64,000 nucleotides of DNA from Brenneria izadpanahii. Lineage in GTDB: Bacteria; Pseudomonadota; Gammaproteobacteria; Enterobacterales; Enterobacteriaceae. The notes under the pieces are model-generated. The model saw nothing but the letters and a program-made list of their open reading frames with translations. It had not been told where the DNA came from and did no database searches. Shown here piece by piece: positions 42,394 through 52,664 of this stretch (positions are counted from its first letter, which is position 1; the number at the start of each line of letters is the position of its first letter). Location: assembly GCF_017569925.1 (NCBI RefSeq), contig NZ_CP050854.1, positions 2,108,001 through 2,172,000 of the forward strand, written 5' to 3'. The translations under genes were made by a program, and so were the position numbers.

Positions 42394-42921
42394 ATGGCGA
42401 TGACTATTATACTCGGCATCGACCCCGGTTCGCGCGTGACGGGCTATGGTCTTGTTCGTCAGCAGGGGCGCCAGATTTCATATCTCGGCAGTGGTTGTAT
42501 TCGCACCGTGGTTGACGATTTACCCACCCGGCTGAAGCTGATTTATGCCGGAGTGAGTGAAATCATCACTCAGTTTCGCCCGGACTGTTTCGCTATTGAA
42601 CAGGTCTTTATGGCGAAGAATCCGGATTCGGCGCTTAAGCTGGGGCAGGCGCGCGGCGCGGCGATTGTTGCGGCGGTGAATCAGGATTTGCCGGTGTTCG
42701 AATATGCGGCTCGTTTGGTGAAACAGACCGTGGTGGGAACCGGAGCAGCGGATAAAAAGCAGGTGCAGCACATGGTTCGCTCGCTGCTTAAGTTATCCGC
42801 CAGCCCGCAGGCCGATGCGGCCGATGCGCTGGCGATTGCGATTACCCACTGCCATTCCAGCCAGAGCCTTATCCGCATCGGCGTTGAAAAACGGCATATC
42901 GCGCCGAGGCGGCTGCGTTGA
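42394..42921 (+). CDS. ruvC: Holliday junction endonuclease RuvC
   Basis: Dimeric resolvase that nicks four-way junctions symmetrically with RuvAB. Catalytic acids: Asp in [13 protein letters not shown], Glu in [23 protein letters not shown], and the Asp pair in [13 protein letters not shown]. 175 residues from 42394; a second ATG at 42400 (MTIILG, as in E. coli MAIILG) is equally possible, as no clear ribosome site separates them. Ends in its own terminator before ruvAB. Confidence 0.96.
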   Translation: MAMTIILGIDPGSRVTGYGLVRQQGRQISYLGSGCIRTVVDDLPTRLKLIYAGVSEIITQFRPDCFAIEQVFMAKNPDSALKLGQARGAAIVAAVNQDLPVFEYAARLVKQTVVGTGAADKKQVQHMVRSLLKLSASPQADAADALAIAITHCHSSQSLIRIGVEKRHIAPRRLR

Positions 42922-42928
42922 AACTGGA

Positions 42929-42955
42929 GGCTGGATATTCATCCAGCCTTTTTTA
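42929..42955 (+). terminator. ruvC terminator
   Basis: GGCTGGA (42929-42935) / TCCAGCC (42942-42948), TATTCA loop, T6. Confidence 0.88.
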
Positions 42956-42965
42956 TGTTATAAGC

Positions 42966-43034
42966 TATATCCATAATCTTTCAGGTTGCGGGCGTGACGG
43001 TTGTCTTCCTGCACCTTGAAATCCATTGGGTATA
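42966..43034. repeat. Short palindromic member of the tatatccc/tataccc repeat family
   Basis: Outer arms 42966-42989 (TATATCCATAATCTTTCAGG...) and 43011-43034 (reverse complement TATACCCAATGGATTTCAAG...) match at 16 of 24 positions and enclose 21 bases. It sits between the ruvC terminator and ruvA, so ruvAB expression must start in or after the repeat. Confidence 0.55.
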
Positions 43035-43070
43035 CAATATTTTTTTGATAAAACGTAAAAGGAAGAGAAC

Positions 43071-43688
43071 GTGATAGGTCGTCTCAGAGGCATTATCCTG
43101 GAAAAACAACCGCCGCAGGTGCTGATAGAAGCTAACGGCGTTGGCTATGAAGTCCACATGCCGATGACTTGCTTTTACGAACTCCCGGATCTTTCACAGG
43201 AAGCCATCATTTTTACCCATTTTGTGGTGCGTGAAGACGCGCAGCTGCTGTTCGGCTTTAATGATAAGCAGGAGCGAGCGCTGTTCCGTGAACTGATTAA
43301 AGTCAACGGCGTCGGGCCTAAACTGGCGCTGGCCATTCTTTCCGGGATGTCCGCCACGCAGTTCGTCAGCGCGGTGGAGCGCGAAGAGGTTAGCTCGTTG
43401 ATCAAGCTGCCCGGCGTGGGGAAGAAAACGGCCGAGCGGCTGGTGGTGGAAATGAAAGATCGCTTTAAGGGGTTGAGCGGCGATCTGTTTAATTCGGCAA
43501 GCGATGTTCCGTTAACACCGCCTTCTTCCGCCGATAATGAAGCGGGCGATCCGGAAGCGGAAGCCGCTTCCGCACTGGTTTCGCTGGGGTATAAGCCCCA
43601 GGAGGCGAGCCGGTTAATCGCCAAGGTTGTTCGTCCGGATGCAGACTGCGAAACCCTGATCAGGGACGCACTACGCGCCGCGCTGTGA
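43071..43688 (+). CDS. ruvA: Holliday junction branch-migration protein RuvA
   Basis: Tetrameric junction-binding subunit that loads RuvB. 205 residues (E. coli 203): N-terminal OB-fold ([31 protein letters not shown]), two helix-hairpin-helix motifs ([15 protein letters not shown] and [19 protein letters not shown]), and a C-terminal RuvB-binding domain (~155-205). GTG start with GGAAGAGA ahead, as in E. coli. ruvB follows after 7 bases. Confidence 0.96.
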   Translation: MIGRLRGIILEKQPPQVLIEANGVGYEVHMPMTCFYELPDLSQEAIIFTHFVVREDAQLLFGFNDKQERALFRELIKVNGVGPKLALAILSGMSATQFVSAVEREEVSSLIKLPGVGKKTAERLVVEMKDRFKGLSGDLFNSASDVPLTPPSSADNEAGDPEAEAASALVSLGYKPQEASRLIAKVVRPDADCETLIRDALRAAL

Positions 43689-43695
43689 GGTATGC

Positions 43696-44700
43696 ATGAT
43701 TGAAGCAGATCGCTTGATTTCCGCAGAGGCCATCCCCGAAGAGGAATTTATTGATCGCGCCATTCGGCCGAAGCTGCTGGCGGAGTATGTCGGTCAGCCC
43801 CAGGTGTGCGAGCAGATGGAAATCTTCATTCAGGCGGCGCGTAAACGCGGCGATGCCCTGGATCATCTGCTGATTTTTGGTCCTCCTGGATTGGGAAAAA
43901 CCACGCTGGCAAATATTGTCGCCAATGAGATGGGCGTGAATTTGCGCACCACTTCAGGGCCGATATTGGAAAAGGCGGGGGATTTGGCCGCGCTGCTGAC
44001 CAACCTGGAACCGCACGATGTTCTGTTCATTGATGAAATTCATCGCTTGTCTCCCGTCGTTGAAGAAGTGCTGTATCCGGCGATGGAAGATTACCAGTTG
44101 GATATCATGATCGGCGAAGGGCCCGCCGCCCGTTCGATTAAACTCGATCTGCCTCCGTTTACGCTTATCGGCGCCACCACCCGCGCCGGTTCGCTGACGT
44201 CGCCGTTGCGCGATCGCTTCGGAATTGTTCAACGGCTGGAATTTTATAAAGTCGCCGATTTGCAACACATTGTCAGCCGCAGCGCACAGTGTATGGGGTT
44301 GGATCTTACTCAGGACGGCGCGTTGGAAGTGGCTCGGCGCTCGCGCGGCACGCCACGTATCGCCAACCGGCTGTTGCGTCGCGTTCGTGACTTCTCGGAG
44401 GTCAAATCCGAGGGCGCCATCACCGCCGAGGTGGCGACGCTGGCGCTGGATATGCTGGCCGTGGACACTGAAGGTTTTGATTATATGGATCGGAAACTGC
44501 TGCTGGCGATCATCGATAAGTTCATGGGCGGGCCGGTCGGATTGGATAATCTGGCGGCGGCAATCGGTGAAGAGCGGGAAACCATTGAGGATGTGCTGGA
44601 GCCTTATTTGATCCAGCAAGGTTTTATTCAGCGCACCCCGAGGGGAAGAATGGCGACGCAACATGCATATCGCCATTTTGGCCTTACGCGAGAAGAGTAA
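43696..44700 (+). CDS. ruvB: Holliday junction ATP-dependent helicase motor RuvB
   Basis: AAA+ hexameric motor for branch migration. Walker A GPPGLGKT at 62-69, Walker [12 protein letters not shown], sensor [18 protein letters not shown] with the arginine finger region, and a C-terminal winged helix ([21 protein letters not shown]). 334 residues (E. coli 336). Transcribed with ruvA; in E. coli this pair is LexA-controlled, but I did not find an SOS box in the short upstream region here. Confidence 0.97.
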   Translation: MIEADRLISAEAIPEEEFIDRAIRPKLLAEYVGQPQVCEQMEIFIQAARKRGDALDHLLIFGPPGLGKTTLANIVANEMGVNLRTTSGPILEKAGDLAALLTNLEPHDVLFIDEIHRLSPVVEEVLYPAMEDYQLDIMIGEGPAARSIKLDLPPFTLIGATTRAGSLTSPLRDRFGIVQRLEFYKVADLQHIVSRSAQCMGLDLTQDGALEVARRSRGTPRIANRLLRRVRDFSEVKSEGAITAEVATLALDMLAVDTEGFDYMDRKLLLAIIDKFMGGPVGLDNLAAAIGEERETIEDVLEPYLIQQGFIQRTPRGRMATQHAYRHFGLTREE

Positions 44701-44701
44701 T

Positions 44702-44727
44702 AGCCTGCTTTAAGCAGGCTGTTTCTT
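44702..44727. terminator. ruvB/znuB convergent hairpin
   Basis: AGCCTGCT / AGCAGGCT perfect 8-bp stem with TTA loop; the loop is the reverse complement of the znuB stop codon. Followed by GTTTCTT on the plus strand. Confidence 0.55.
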
Positions 44728-45495
44728 GATTAAACTGGCGATAAACAGCAGCGACGCACAAAGCACGACGGAAGGGCCGGCCGGCGTGTTGTAACCGGCG
44801 GAAAACGCCAGACCGCCGGTAATGGCTATCATGCCAACGCCTATCGCGATGCCGGCCATCTGTTCCGGCGTGCGGGCAAAACGGCGGGCGCTGGCTGCGG
44901 GAATAATCAATAATGAGGTGATGATTAGCGCCCCGACGAACTTCATGGAAATACCGATCGTCAGCGCGGTCACCAGCATCAGGATCAGCTTGGTACGCTC
45001 CAGGTTAACGCCGTCGACATGCGCCAGTTCGGGACTGATTGTCATGGATAATAACGCTCGCCACCGCCAGCCGAGCACCGCAACCACCACCGCAACGCCA
45101 CCGCTGATAATCCATAGGTCGTCAGTGGTAACGGAAAGCAGATCGCCGAACAAATAAGCCATCAGATCCACACGCACGTTATTCATCAAACTTACAACGA
45201 CCAGTCCGAGCGACAGGGCGCTGTGCGCCATAATCCCCAATAAGGTATCAACCGACAGATAGGGGCGCCGCTCCAGCCAGACTAGCCCAAGCGCCAGCGC
45301 CAGCGTAACGGTAATGACGGCGTAGAAAAGGTTGATATCCAGCAACAGGCCGAAAGCCACGCCCAGCAAAGACGCATGCGCCAGCGTATCGCCGAAATAA
45401 GACATGCGTCGCCAGACGACAAACGAGCCCAGCGGGCCTGCGGCGATGGCTAAAAAAATCCCCGCCAGCCAGCCGGGAAACAGAAGCTCAATCAT
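44710..45495 (-). CDS. znuB: Zinc ABC transporter permease ZnuB
   Basis: Inner-membrane channel of the high-affinity zinc importer. 261 residues as in E. coli, about 8-9 hydrophobic helices, starting [45 protein letters not shown]. The start overlaps the znuC stop by 4 bases (ATGA), so the two are coupled. Works with ZnuC and periplasmic ZnuA. Confidence 0.96.
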   Translation of the reverse strand: MIELLFPGWLAGIFLAIAAGPLGSFVVWRRMSYFGDTLAHASLLGVAFGLLLDINLFYAVITVTLALALGLVWLERRPYLSVDTLLGIMAHSALSLGLVVVSLMNNVRVDLMAYLFGDLLSVTTDDLWIISGGVAVVVAVLGWRWRALLSMTISPELAHVDGVNLERTKLILMLVTALTIGISMKFVGALIITSLLIIPAASARRFARTPEQMAGIAIGVGMIAITGGLAFSAGYNTPAGPSVVLCASLLFIASLIKKQPA

Positions 45496-46250
45496 GCGTC
45501 GTTTCCACCTTGTCTTTTTAAAATGACACGTCCATTTAAATCGTGACGATGATTATGATGATGCCGGTAAACCGCTAACTGCTCGGCGCCGCGATGGCCG
45601 AACATGGCTAAAAATTCGGGATGCAGGGACACCACTTCAGGAGTGCCGGAGCAGCAGACATGCTGATTGAGGCACAACACTTCATCGGTTTTCGCCATCA
45701 CCAGGTGAAGATCGTGGGAAACCATCAATACGCCGCAATTAAACTCCTGACGAAGCTGGTTGATGAGATCATAAAGCGCAAGTTGTCCGTTGACGTCCAC
45801 GCCCTGCGTCGGCTCATCCAATACCAGCAACTGTGGATGATTTAATAATGCCCTGGCCAGAAGAACGCGCTGATTCTCTCCGCCGGACAGCTTCTGCATC
45901 GGCTGCTGTAGCAGATGCGCAGCCTGAACGCGTTTCAGCGCGGGGAGAATATCCTGTTGTTTAACGCCGGGACGCAAGCGCATAAAACGGCTGACGGTTA
46001 ATGGCAGCGTGGCGTCCAGGTGCAGCTTCTGCGGGACATAGCCGATACGCAGCCCCGGTATTTTTTGCAGCGAGCCGGAGGTGGGCGACAACAGGCCCAG
46101 AACCACGCGCACCAGCGTTGACTTGCCCGCGCCATTAGGGCCGAGCAGCGTAAGAATACGTCCCGCCTGTAAAGACAGCGAGATATCTGACAGCACTTTC
46201 TTACTGCCGAACGACACTGAAATATTATTGAGTGATACCAATGTGGACAT
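45492..46250 (-). CDS. znuC: Zinc ABC transporter ATP-binding protein ZnuC
   Basis: Cytosolic ATPase of ZnuABC. Walker [10 protein letters not shown], signature [16 protein letters not shown] and Walker [13 protein letters not shown]. 252 residues; the C-terminal extension is His-rich ([10 protein letters not shown]), as in other ZnuC proteins, and may sense or bind zinc. Divergent from znuA with a shared Zur-type operator. Confidence 0.96.
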   Translation of the reverse strand: MSTLVSLNNISVSFGSKKVLSDISLSLQAGRILTLLGPNGAGKSTLVRVVLGLLSPTSGSLQKIPGLRIGYVPQKLHLDATLPLTVSRFMRLRPGVKQQDILPALKRVQAAHLLQQPMQKLSGGENQRVLLARALLNHPQLLVLDEPTQGVDVNGQLALYDLINQLRQEFNCGVLMVSHDLHLVMAKTDEVLCLNQHVCCSGTPEVVSLHPEFLAMFGHRGAEQLAVYRHHHNHRHDLNGRVILKRQGGNDA

Positions 46251-46277
46251 AGAATTCGATTTGCAGAGATTCTGTAA

Positions 46278-46292
46278 TGTTATAATATAACA
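46278..46292. promoter_or_regulatory. Zur operator in znuCB/znuA divergent region
   Basis: TGTTATAATATAACA, preceded by AA, matches the core of the enterobacterial Zur consensus GAAATGTTATANTATAACATTTC. It lies 28 bases upstream of the znuC start and 34 upstream of znuA, and contains the likely -10 element(s). Zinc-loaded Zur would block both sides. Confidence 0.9.
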
Positions 46293-46325
46293 AACTACAC
46301 GTTAAAATCGATGGGATAACATGCG

Positions 46326-47372
46326 ATGCAAAAGCATATTCAACAAAATAAATGGTTAAAAAGTGTGTTTGTTGCCAGCGCACTGATGGCTTCCGGTGCG
46401 TCGATTAACGCCGCCTCCGCCGAAGTAGTAACGTCTATCCGTCCGCTGGGTTTTATCGCTTCAGCGATAACGGAAGGGATTACGCCGACGGAAGTTCTAT
46501 TACCCAACGGGGCTTCGCCCCATGATTATGCCTTGCGTCCGTCTGATGTCCAGCGTTTACAGTCAGCCGAACTGATCATTTGGGTCGGGCCGGAAATGGA
46601 AGCCTTTTTAACGAAACCATTGTCGCAGATTGCACCGGCAAAACAAATCACGTTAGCGGAATTACCGGCAATAAAAGCGGAATTGATAAAAGAAGCTGAA
46701 CATCATCACGATCATGACGATAACGATCATGATGAGCATCATAATGATTCCCACGATAACGAACATCATCATGACGGCGAACATTCGGATGAGCACAGCC
46801 ATGCAGCGGTTTCAGAACCAGAAGAAGAGGGCGATGGACACCATCACGGCGAGTACAATATGCACATTTGGCTGTCTCCTGAGATGTCAAAACAGGCTGC
46901 AATTGCTATTCATGCAAAATTATTGGAACTTATGCCTCAAAATAAAGACAAACTAGACGCGAATCTGCTTTATTTTACAGATAAAATCGCGCAGACAGAC
47001 AAAAAAATTGCTAACATGCTAGCGCCTGTGCGGAATAAGGGTTATTTCGTCTTTCATGATGCCTACGGTTACTTTGAGCAGCGCTATGGTTTAAGTCCGT
47101 TAGGCTACTTTACGATTAACCCGGCGATTCAACCCGGAGCACAGCGCTTACACCAGATTCGAACACAGTTGGTTGAGCATAAAGCCGTATGCGTTTTTGC
47201 TGAGCCACAATTCAGGCCAGCCGTTATTAACGCTGTCGCCAAAGGAACTGACGTGCGCTTGGGCGTGCTGGATCCGTTGGGAAGCGATATCGCACTGGGT
47301 CAGGACAGTTATGTGAACTTCTTATCACAACTGTCGAGTCAGTATCTGAGCTGCCTGGAGGAAAAATCATGA
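46326..47372 (+). CDS. znuA: Periplasmic zinc-binding protein ZnuA
   Basis: Cluster A-I solute-binding protein that captures zinc for ZnuBC. Signal peptide ([21 protein letters not shown]), then [43 protein letters not shown] with a zinc-ligand His. A long His/Asp/Glu-rich loop (~121-178, with [15 protein letters not shown] and more) is larger than in E. coli, raising length to 348 from 310. C-terminal ligands in [16 protein letters not shown]. Divergent from znuCB under the Zur box. Confidence 0.95.
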   Translation: MQKHIQQNKWLKSVFVASALMASGASINAASAEVVTSIRPLGFIASAITEGITPTEVLLPNGASPHDYALRPSDVQRLQSAELIIWVGPEMEAFLTKPLSQIAPAKQITLAELPAIKAELIKEAEHHHDHDDNDHDEHHNDSHDNEHHHDGEHSDEHSHAAVSEPEEEGDGHHHGEYNMHIWLSPEMSKQAAIAIHAKLLELMPQNKDKLDANLLYFTDKIAQTDKKIANMLAPVRNKGYFVFHDAYGYFEQRYGLSPLGYFTINPAIQPGAQRLHQIRTQLVEHKAVCVFAEPQFRPAVINAVAKGTDVRLGVLDPLGSDIALGQDSYVNFLSQLSSQYLSCLEEKS

Positions 47373-47384
47373 GGATACGAATAA

Positions 47385-48707
47385 GTGCAGCAGATAGTCC
47401 GAACTATCGCTCTGGCGTATAACAACCTGCCAAGACCCCACCGCGTGATGCTGGGGTCCCTTACCGTTATGACATTGGCCGTTGCAGTTTGGCGGCCTTT
47501 TGTTTATCCCCCCGTTAGCGATGCTCCCGTGATAGTGAAAGACGTTGCTCTGGAAGCCAACCAGTTGCGCGCGCTTACGCCGGAGGCCAGCGAACCTATC
47601 GATCAACCCACGCCTGATGATGAAATTCCGCAGGATGAATTGGACGATAAAACCGACGAAGATGGAGCGGTGCATGAATACGTCGTTTCAACCGGCGATA
47701 CGCTGGGTAGCATTCTTACCCAGTATGGCATTGATATGGCGGATGTCACCCAGCTTGCCGAAGGAAACCCGGCGCTGCGCAATCTTAAGATCGGCCAGCA
47801 GATATCTTGGGTACTCGGGGATAACGGTGAGTTGCAGAGTTTGACCTGGCAAATGTCGCGTCGTGAAACCCGGTTTTATGAGCGCGTAGGCGCCGAATTT
47901 AAAGAGCGAATTGAAACTCTGAAAGGGGAATGGCGTAATAGCGTACTAACCGGCCGTCTGAACGGGAGTTTCGTCAACAGCGCCAGAAACGCCGGTTTAA
48001 CCCAGGGGGAAATCGGCGCGGTGGTTAAGGCGTTGCAATGGCAACTGGATTTCCGCAAGCTGCGCAAGGATGATACTTTCGCCGTGCTGTTATCCCGCGA
48101 AATCCTGGATGGCCGTAGCGAGCAGAGTGAACTGCTGGGGGTTCGTCTGAATAGCGGCGGTAAAGATTATTATGCCATCCGCGCCGATGACGGCAAATTC
48201 TACGACAAAGAAGGTTCCGGCCTAACCCGTGGATTCATGCGTTTCCCTACCATTAAACAGTTCCGTATTTCCTCGAATTTTAACCCGCGCCGTATTAATC
48301 CCGTTACCGGGCGTGTCGCGCCGCATAAAGGCGTCGATTTTGCCATGCCGGTCGGTTCTCCTGTGTTGGCCGTCGGCGATGGGGAAGTGCTTATCGCCAA
48401 GCGCAGCGGTGCGGCGGGCAACTATGTCGCGATACGGCATGGTAGACAGTACACCACGCGATATATGCACCTGAATCGTATCTTGGTGAAGCCTGGTCAA
48501 AAAGTTAAGCGCGGCGATCGCATCGGTTTGTCCGGAAACACCGGGCGCTCGACCGGTCCGCACCTGCACTATGAGTTCTGGATAAACCAGCAGGCGGTTA
48601 ATCCATTAACGGCTCAGTTGCCTCGCTCCGAAGGTTTGAGCGGCAAAGAACGCCGCGATTATCTGGCGCAGGTGAAAGAAGTTGTACCCCAGCTTCAATT
48701 TGATTAG
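47385..48707 (+). CDS. mepM: Murein DD-endopeptidase MepM
   Basis: Cleaves D-Ala-mDAP cross-links to let new peptidoglycan in. 440 residues, the E. coli length. N-terminal membrane anchor (VMLGSLTVMTLAVAVW, ~21-36), LysM domain from HEYVVSTGDTLGSIL (~97-145), and the M23 lytic domain with zinc ligands His314 and Asp318 (HKGVD) and HLHYE at 393-397. GTG start with GAGGA 9 bases ahead; it follows znuA by 12 bases, so it may share its transcript, as in E. coli. Confidence 0.95.
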   Translation: MQQIVRTIALAYNNLPRPHRVMLGSLTVMTLAVAVWRPFVYPPVSDAPVIVKDVALEANQLRALTPEASEPIDQPTPDDEIPQDELDDKTDEDGAVHEYVVSTGDTLGSILTQYGIDMADVTQLAEGNPALRNLKIGQQISWVLGDNGELQSLTWQMSRRETRFYERVGAEFKERIETLKGEWRNSVLTGRLNGSFVNSARNAGLTQGEIGAVVKALQWQLDFRKLRKDDTFAVLLSREILDGRSEQSELLGVRLNSGGKDYYAIRADDGKFYDKEGSGLTRGFMRFPTIKQFRISSNFNPRRINPVTGRVAPHKGVDFAMPVGSPVLAVGDGEVLIAKRSGAAGNYVAIRHGRQYTTRYMHLNRILVKPGQKVKRGDRIGLSGNTGRSTGPHLHYEFWINQQAVNPLTAQLPRSEGLSGKERRDYLAQVKEVVPQLQFD

Positions 48708-48727
48708 TTTCTGATGGAAAATAATTA

Positions 48728-48755
48728 GCCGGCAGCTTGCTGCCGGCGTTTTCAT
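48728..48755 (+). terminator. mepM terminator
   Basis: GCCGGCAG / CTGCCGGC stem with a CTTG loop followed by GTTTTCATTT. Just beyond, at about 48757, TATATCCCTTGCGATTTTTC looks like another half-copy of the tatatccc repeat family. Confidence 0.75.
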
Positions 48756-48938
48756 TTATATCCCTTGCGATTTTTCAGGTCGCTGGCTTGTTGGCTTCAT
48801 TACTTATCCTTTGGGGTGCCGTCCGCCTGCATCTTGGAAAACACCGGGAGCGTTTTTAACCTTAGTTTCCGGAGGCGGGCTGGGGAGTCCGCCGTAAATT
48901 TATTGGGTTATAGGTTTTTCGGTTTATTTGAAGAGTTG

Positions 48939-49913
48939 ATGATGGAAAAAGAGAAAAAAACGAGCGCTGAGTTTGTCCCTCAGTTCCAACGTGCCTTTTA
49001 TCACCCTCGATACTGGGGAACCTGGCTGGGCATCGGGGTAATAGCCGTTGTTGCATATATTCCGGCTCGTTTAAGAAATCCGCTGCTGGGGGGATTAGGA
49101 CGTCTGGTTGGCCGATTTGCCAAGGGAGCCCGCCGCCGCGCGCGCATTAACTTACTGTACTGCCTGCCTGAGCTAACCGAGGAGCAGCGTGAAACCATCA
49201 TCGATAATATGTTCGCTACGGCTCCGCAAGCGATGATTATGATGGTGGACGTGGGCATTCGCGATCCTAAAAAAGTAGAGAAACATGTTCGCTGGCATGG
49301 CGACGAGATCCTGCACCAATTAAAGGAGCGGGGGCGGAATATCATCTTCCTGGTGCCGCATGGCTGGGCTGTTGATATTCCCGCCATGTTGATAAGTTCG
49401 CGTGGGCAAAATATAGCCGCCATGTTCCATAACCAGAAAAACGAATTAGTGGATTATTGGTGGAATAGGCTACGCCGCCGTTTCGGCGGACGGATTCATG
49501 CGCGTAATGACGGCATAAAGCCGTTTATCAGTTCCATTCGGCAGGGATACTGGGGATATTATCTTCCCGATCAGGATCATGGCGCGGAACACAGTGAATT
49601 CGTCGATTTTTTCGCTACCTATAAGGCGACGTTGCCGGCTATCGGCCGTTTGATGAAAGTTTGCCGCGCGGATGTTGTTCCGTTGTTCCCGGTATACGAT
49701 GCGAAAACCTGCTGTCTTGATGTTTTCATCCGTCCGCCGATGGATGATCTGGCCGACGCCGATGATAAGCGCATTGCGCGCCGCATGAATGAGGAAGTCG
49801 AAATTCTGGTCAGACCGAACCCGGAGCAATACACCTGGATCCTTAAGCTGTTGAAAACCCGCAAGCCGGGAGAGATCGAACCCTATTGCCGGGACGATCT
49901 ATACCGCGATTAA
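48939..49913 (+). CDS. lpxM: Lipid A myristoyltransferase LpxM (MsbB)
   Basis: Adds the second secondary acyl chain (myristate in E. coli) to Kdo2-lipid A at the inner membrane. LPLAT family with the HX4D motif HGWAVD (His141) and YWGYYLPDQDHG. An N-terminal membrane helix is present (WLGIGVIAVVAYIPARL). 324 residues from the ATG at 48939 (E. coli 323); the frame runs open to 48765, but that part has no family match. Ribosome site GAAGAG. Position between mepM and pykA is conserved. Confidence 0.95.
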   Translation: MMEKEKKTSAEFVPQFQRAFYHPRYWGTWLGIGVIAVVAYIPARLRNPLLGGLGRLVGRFAKGARRRARINLLYCLPELTEEQRETIIDNMFATAPQAMIMMVDVGIRDPKKVEKHVRWHGDEILHQLKERGRNIIFLVPHGWAVDIPAMLISSRGQNIAAMFHNQKNELVDYWWNRLRRRFGGRIHARNDGIKPFISSIRQGYWGYYLPDQDHGAEHSEFVDFFATYKATLPAIGRLMKVCRADVVPLFPVYDAKTCCLDVFIRPPMDDLADADDKRIARRMNEEVEILVRPNPEQYTWILKLLKTRKPGEIEPYCRDDLYRD

Positions 49914-49968
49914 TTATGCCGCTTGCGTTGGTCAGCATGGGGGTGGCAAAGAAGGCTTGTCACGATAA

Positions 49969-50003
49969 AAAAGCCGGGCGGTTTATTCATCGCCCGGCTT
50001 TTT
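49969..50003. terminator. lpxM/pykA bidirectional terminator
   Basis: Perfect 9-bp stem AGCCGGGCG (49972-49980) / CGCCCGGCT (49991-49999), flanked by A-run on the left and T-run on the right, so it serves both convergent genes. Confidence 0.88.
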
Positions 50004-50061
50004 AACTATATCGAATCAATAGCGGAGCAATGCACGACATCATGCTCTGCTGTTTTATCGG

Positions 50062-51504
50062 CTACTCCACCCGAAGGATACGCGTGGTATTGGTGGTGCC
50101 TACCGTACCCATTACATCGCCCTGGGTCACAATCACCAGATCCCCGGACGCCAGGAATCCCTTATCACGCAGCCGGATTACGGCATCATTAGCCGCGGCG
50201 ACGCCATCGGTATAGCTGTCAAAATGCACGGGAGTCACGCCGCGATAAAGCGCGGTCAGATTCAGCGTGTGCTCATGGCGCGACATGGCAAAAATCGGCA
50301 GTCCGGAACTGATGCGGGACATCATCAGCGCGGTGCGTCCTGATTCCGTCATGGCGATCAGCGCGGTTACCCCTTTCAGGTGGTTGGCGGCGTACATTGC
50401 AGACATCGCAATGGACTCCTCAATGTTATCGAACTGCACATCAAGACGGTGTTTGGATACATTGATGCTGGGGATTTTTTCTGCGCCAAGACACACCTTC
50501 GCCATTGCGGCCACCGTTTCGGCCGGGTACTGTCCGGCGGCGGTTTCGGCTGAGAGCATAACGGCGTCGGTACCATCCAACACCGCGTTGGCCACGTCCA
50601 TCACCTCTGCGCGTGTCGGCATCGGGTTCGTGATCATGGACTCCATCATTTGTGTTGCCGTAATTACCGCACGGTTGAGCTTACGGGCGCGGCGGATCAG
50701 CTTTTTCTGGATGCCAACCAGTTCGGGATCGCCGATTTCAACCCCTAAATCACCGCGGGCGACCATAACAACGTCGGAAGCCAGAATAATGTCGTCCATG
50801 GCCTCATCGGAGGAAACCGCCTCGGCACGTTCCACTTTGGACACGATTTTGGCGTGGCAGCCGGCGTCGCGCGCAAGACGGCGCGCGTAATTCAGATCCT
50901 CGCCGGTGCGGGGAAAAGAGACCGCCAGATAATCCACGCCGATCTTTGCGGCGGTAATAATGTCTTCTTTATCTTTTTCGGTTAGCGCTTCGGCGGAAAG
51001 ACCGCCGCCGAGCTTGTTGATCCCTTTGTTGTTAGACAGAGGACCACCCACGGTAACTTCGGTGTAAACCTTCATCCCTTCAACCTGCAGGACTTTCAAC
51101 TGCACTCGGCCGTCGTCCAGCAGCAGAATGTCGCCTGGGACGACGTCGGCTGGAAGACCTTTGTAATCAATACCAACTTTTTCTTTATCGCCTTCGCCTT
51201 TGGACAGATTGGCGTCCAACAGGAATTTATCGCCGATATTGAGAAAAATTTTACCTTCCTTGAAGGTGGAAACTCGAATTTTCGGACCCTGTAAATCACC
51301 AAGAATAGCAACGTGGCGGCCTAATTTAGCGGCAATTTCACGAACTTTATTGGCTCGTAACTGATGATCTTCTGCTGTGCCATGAGAAAAATTCAGGCGT
51401 ACTACGTTAGCGCCTGCAGCAATAATCTTTTCCAGATTATTGTCGCGGTCCGTAGCTGGCCCCAAGGTAGTGACGATTTTGGTTCTTCTGAGCCGTCTGG
51501 ACAT
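50062..51504 (-). CDS. pykA: Pyruvate kinase II
   Basis: Converts phosphoenolpyruvate and ADP to pyruvate and ATP; AMP-activated type in E. coli. 480 residues, the same as E. coli PykA. Marks: [40 protein letters not shown], catalytic region [23 protein letters not shown], and the pyruvate kinase signature [10 protein letters not shown], with an alpha/beta C-terminal allosteric domain. Divides from hexR by 190 bases that contain a TGTAACTTTACA dyad. Confidence 0.96.
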   Translation of the reverse strand: MSRRLRRTKIVTTLGPATDRDNNLEKIIAAGANVVRLNFSHGTAEDHQLRANKVREIAAKLGRHVAILGDLQGPKIRVSTFKEGKIFLNIGDKFLLDANLSKGEGDKEKVGIDYKGLPADVVPGDILLLDDGRVQLKVLQVEGMKVYTEVTVGGPLSNNKGINKLGGGLSAEALTEKDKEDIITAAKIGVDYLAVSFPRTGEDLNYARRLARDAGCHAKIVSKVERAEAVSSDEAMDDIILASDVVMVARGDLGVEIGDPELVGIQKKLIRRARKLNRAVITATQMMESMITNPMPTRAEVMDVANAVLDGTDAVMLSAETAAGQYPAETVAAMAKVCLGAEKIPSINVSKHRLDVQFDNIEESIAMSAMYAANHLKGVTALIAMTESGRTALMMSRISSGLPIFAMSRHEHTLNLTALYRGVTPVHFDSYTDGVAAANDAVIRLRDKGFLASGDLVIVTQGDVMGTVGTTNTTRILRVE

Positions 51505-51566
51505 GTATAACTCCGTTGACTTGTGAAGCAGTAGTGTTTCGATTAATGTCAGGTAGCGGTGAAAAA

Positions 51567-51578
51567 TGTAACTTTACA
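51567..51578. promoter_or_regulatory. Possible HexR-like dyad upstream of pykA
   Basis: TGTAACTTTACA lies 63 bases upstream of the pykA start. It has the TGTAA..TTACA ends of the HexR operator, but with 2 central bases instead of 5. Either a degenerate HexR site or chance. Confidence 0.3.
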
Positions 51579-51694
51579 ACGAAACTATTTCATCCGGGTT
51601 ACCCGAATTCCGTATGAACCTGGTGTCGTGTTAGCAGCCGTTATGTCAAGTAATGATGCCAGTTTAAAAATAAACTCCATTGAGCATTAACAAA

Positions 51695-52564
51695 CTAATT
51701 GAAGGTTTTGGTAAATTGTTCCTCTTTATCAAAACGCGATTCCCGTAATGCTTCTTTGACTCGCTTCAAGTTATCTCTGAATTTTGCTCCACGCCGCAAT
51801 GTGAAGCCTGTCGCCAGCACGTCAATCAACGTAAGCTGCGCGATACGGGATACCATCGGCATATAAATGTCCGTATCTTCGGGTACATCAACCCGCAGCA
51901 TCAATGTGGATTCACGAGCAAGCGGCGTGCCGTCGGAAGTGATTGCGATCACTGTCGCATCATTCTTACGCGCCAGGCGAGCCATTTCAACCAGGCTTTT
52001 CGTTCTTCCGGTGTGCGAAATGAGCACGACAACGTCCCCTTCGCTCGAATTCATGCAGCTCATGCGCTGCATGACTATGTCGTCAAAGTAAACCACCGGG
52101 ATATTGAAGCGAAAGAATTTGTTCATGGCGTCATGGGCTACGGCCGCCGATGCGCCAAAGCCAAAGAAAGAGATTTTTTTCGCCTGGGTGAGCAAATCCA
52201 CCGCCCGGTTAATGGCGCTAATATCAAGACAGGATTTTACGTGTTCCAGTCCCGCCATCGTAGATTCAAAGATTTTGCTAGTATATGAATCAACGCTATC
52301 ATCTTCTTCAACGTTGCGATTCACATAAGGCGTGCCATTCGCCAGGCTTTGCGCCAGATGCAGTTTGAAATCAGGAAAACCTTTGGTTTCAAGACGGCGG
52401 CAGAAGCGATTAACGGTAGGCTCGCTGACCTCGGACATTTTCGCCAGAGTCGCAATGCTTGAGTGAATGGCCGTTTGCGGTGCGCTCAGGATGACTTCGG
52501 CGACTTTTCTTTCCGATTTGCTCAGTAGTTCCAGGTAACTCTGAATTTTTTCCAGCATGTTCAT
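51695..52564 (-). CDS. hexR: RpiR-family regulator HexR
   Basis: Represses zwf and Entner-Doudoroff genes and is released by KDPG. N-terminal HTH (~1-77, HSSIATLAKMSEVSEPTVNRFCRRL) and a SIS sugar-phosphate domain (~120-260, KKISFFGFGASAAVAHDAMNKFFRF, VVVLISHTGRTKSLVEMARLARKN). 289 residues, as in E. coli. Faces away from zwf across a 366-base control region containing a HexR operator, so it sits next to its target as expected. Confidence 0.96.
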   Translation of the reverse strand: MNMLEKIQSYLELLSKSERKVAEVILSAPQTAIHSSIATLAKMSEVSEPTVNRFCRRLETKGFPDFKLHLAQSLANGTPYVNRNVEEDDSVDSYTSKIFESTMAGLEHVKSCLDISAINRAVDLLTQAKKISFFGFGASAAVAHDAMNKFFRFNIPVVYFDDIVMQRMSCMNSSEGDVVVLISHTGRTKSLVEMARLARKNDATVIAITSDGTPLARESTLMLRVDVPEDTDIYMPMVSRIAQLTLIDVLATGFTLRRGAKFRDNLKRVKEALRESRFDKEEQFTKTFN

Positions 52565-52664
52565 ATGCGAAGGGCCATGTAAGTTTTTCCGATTTCAGCC
52601 AAAGGAGCAACCGATGCGAATTTCGTGAAAATATACTACGACCTTGTAACTGTTGGCAGCGGGC

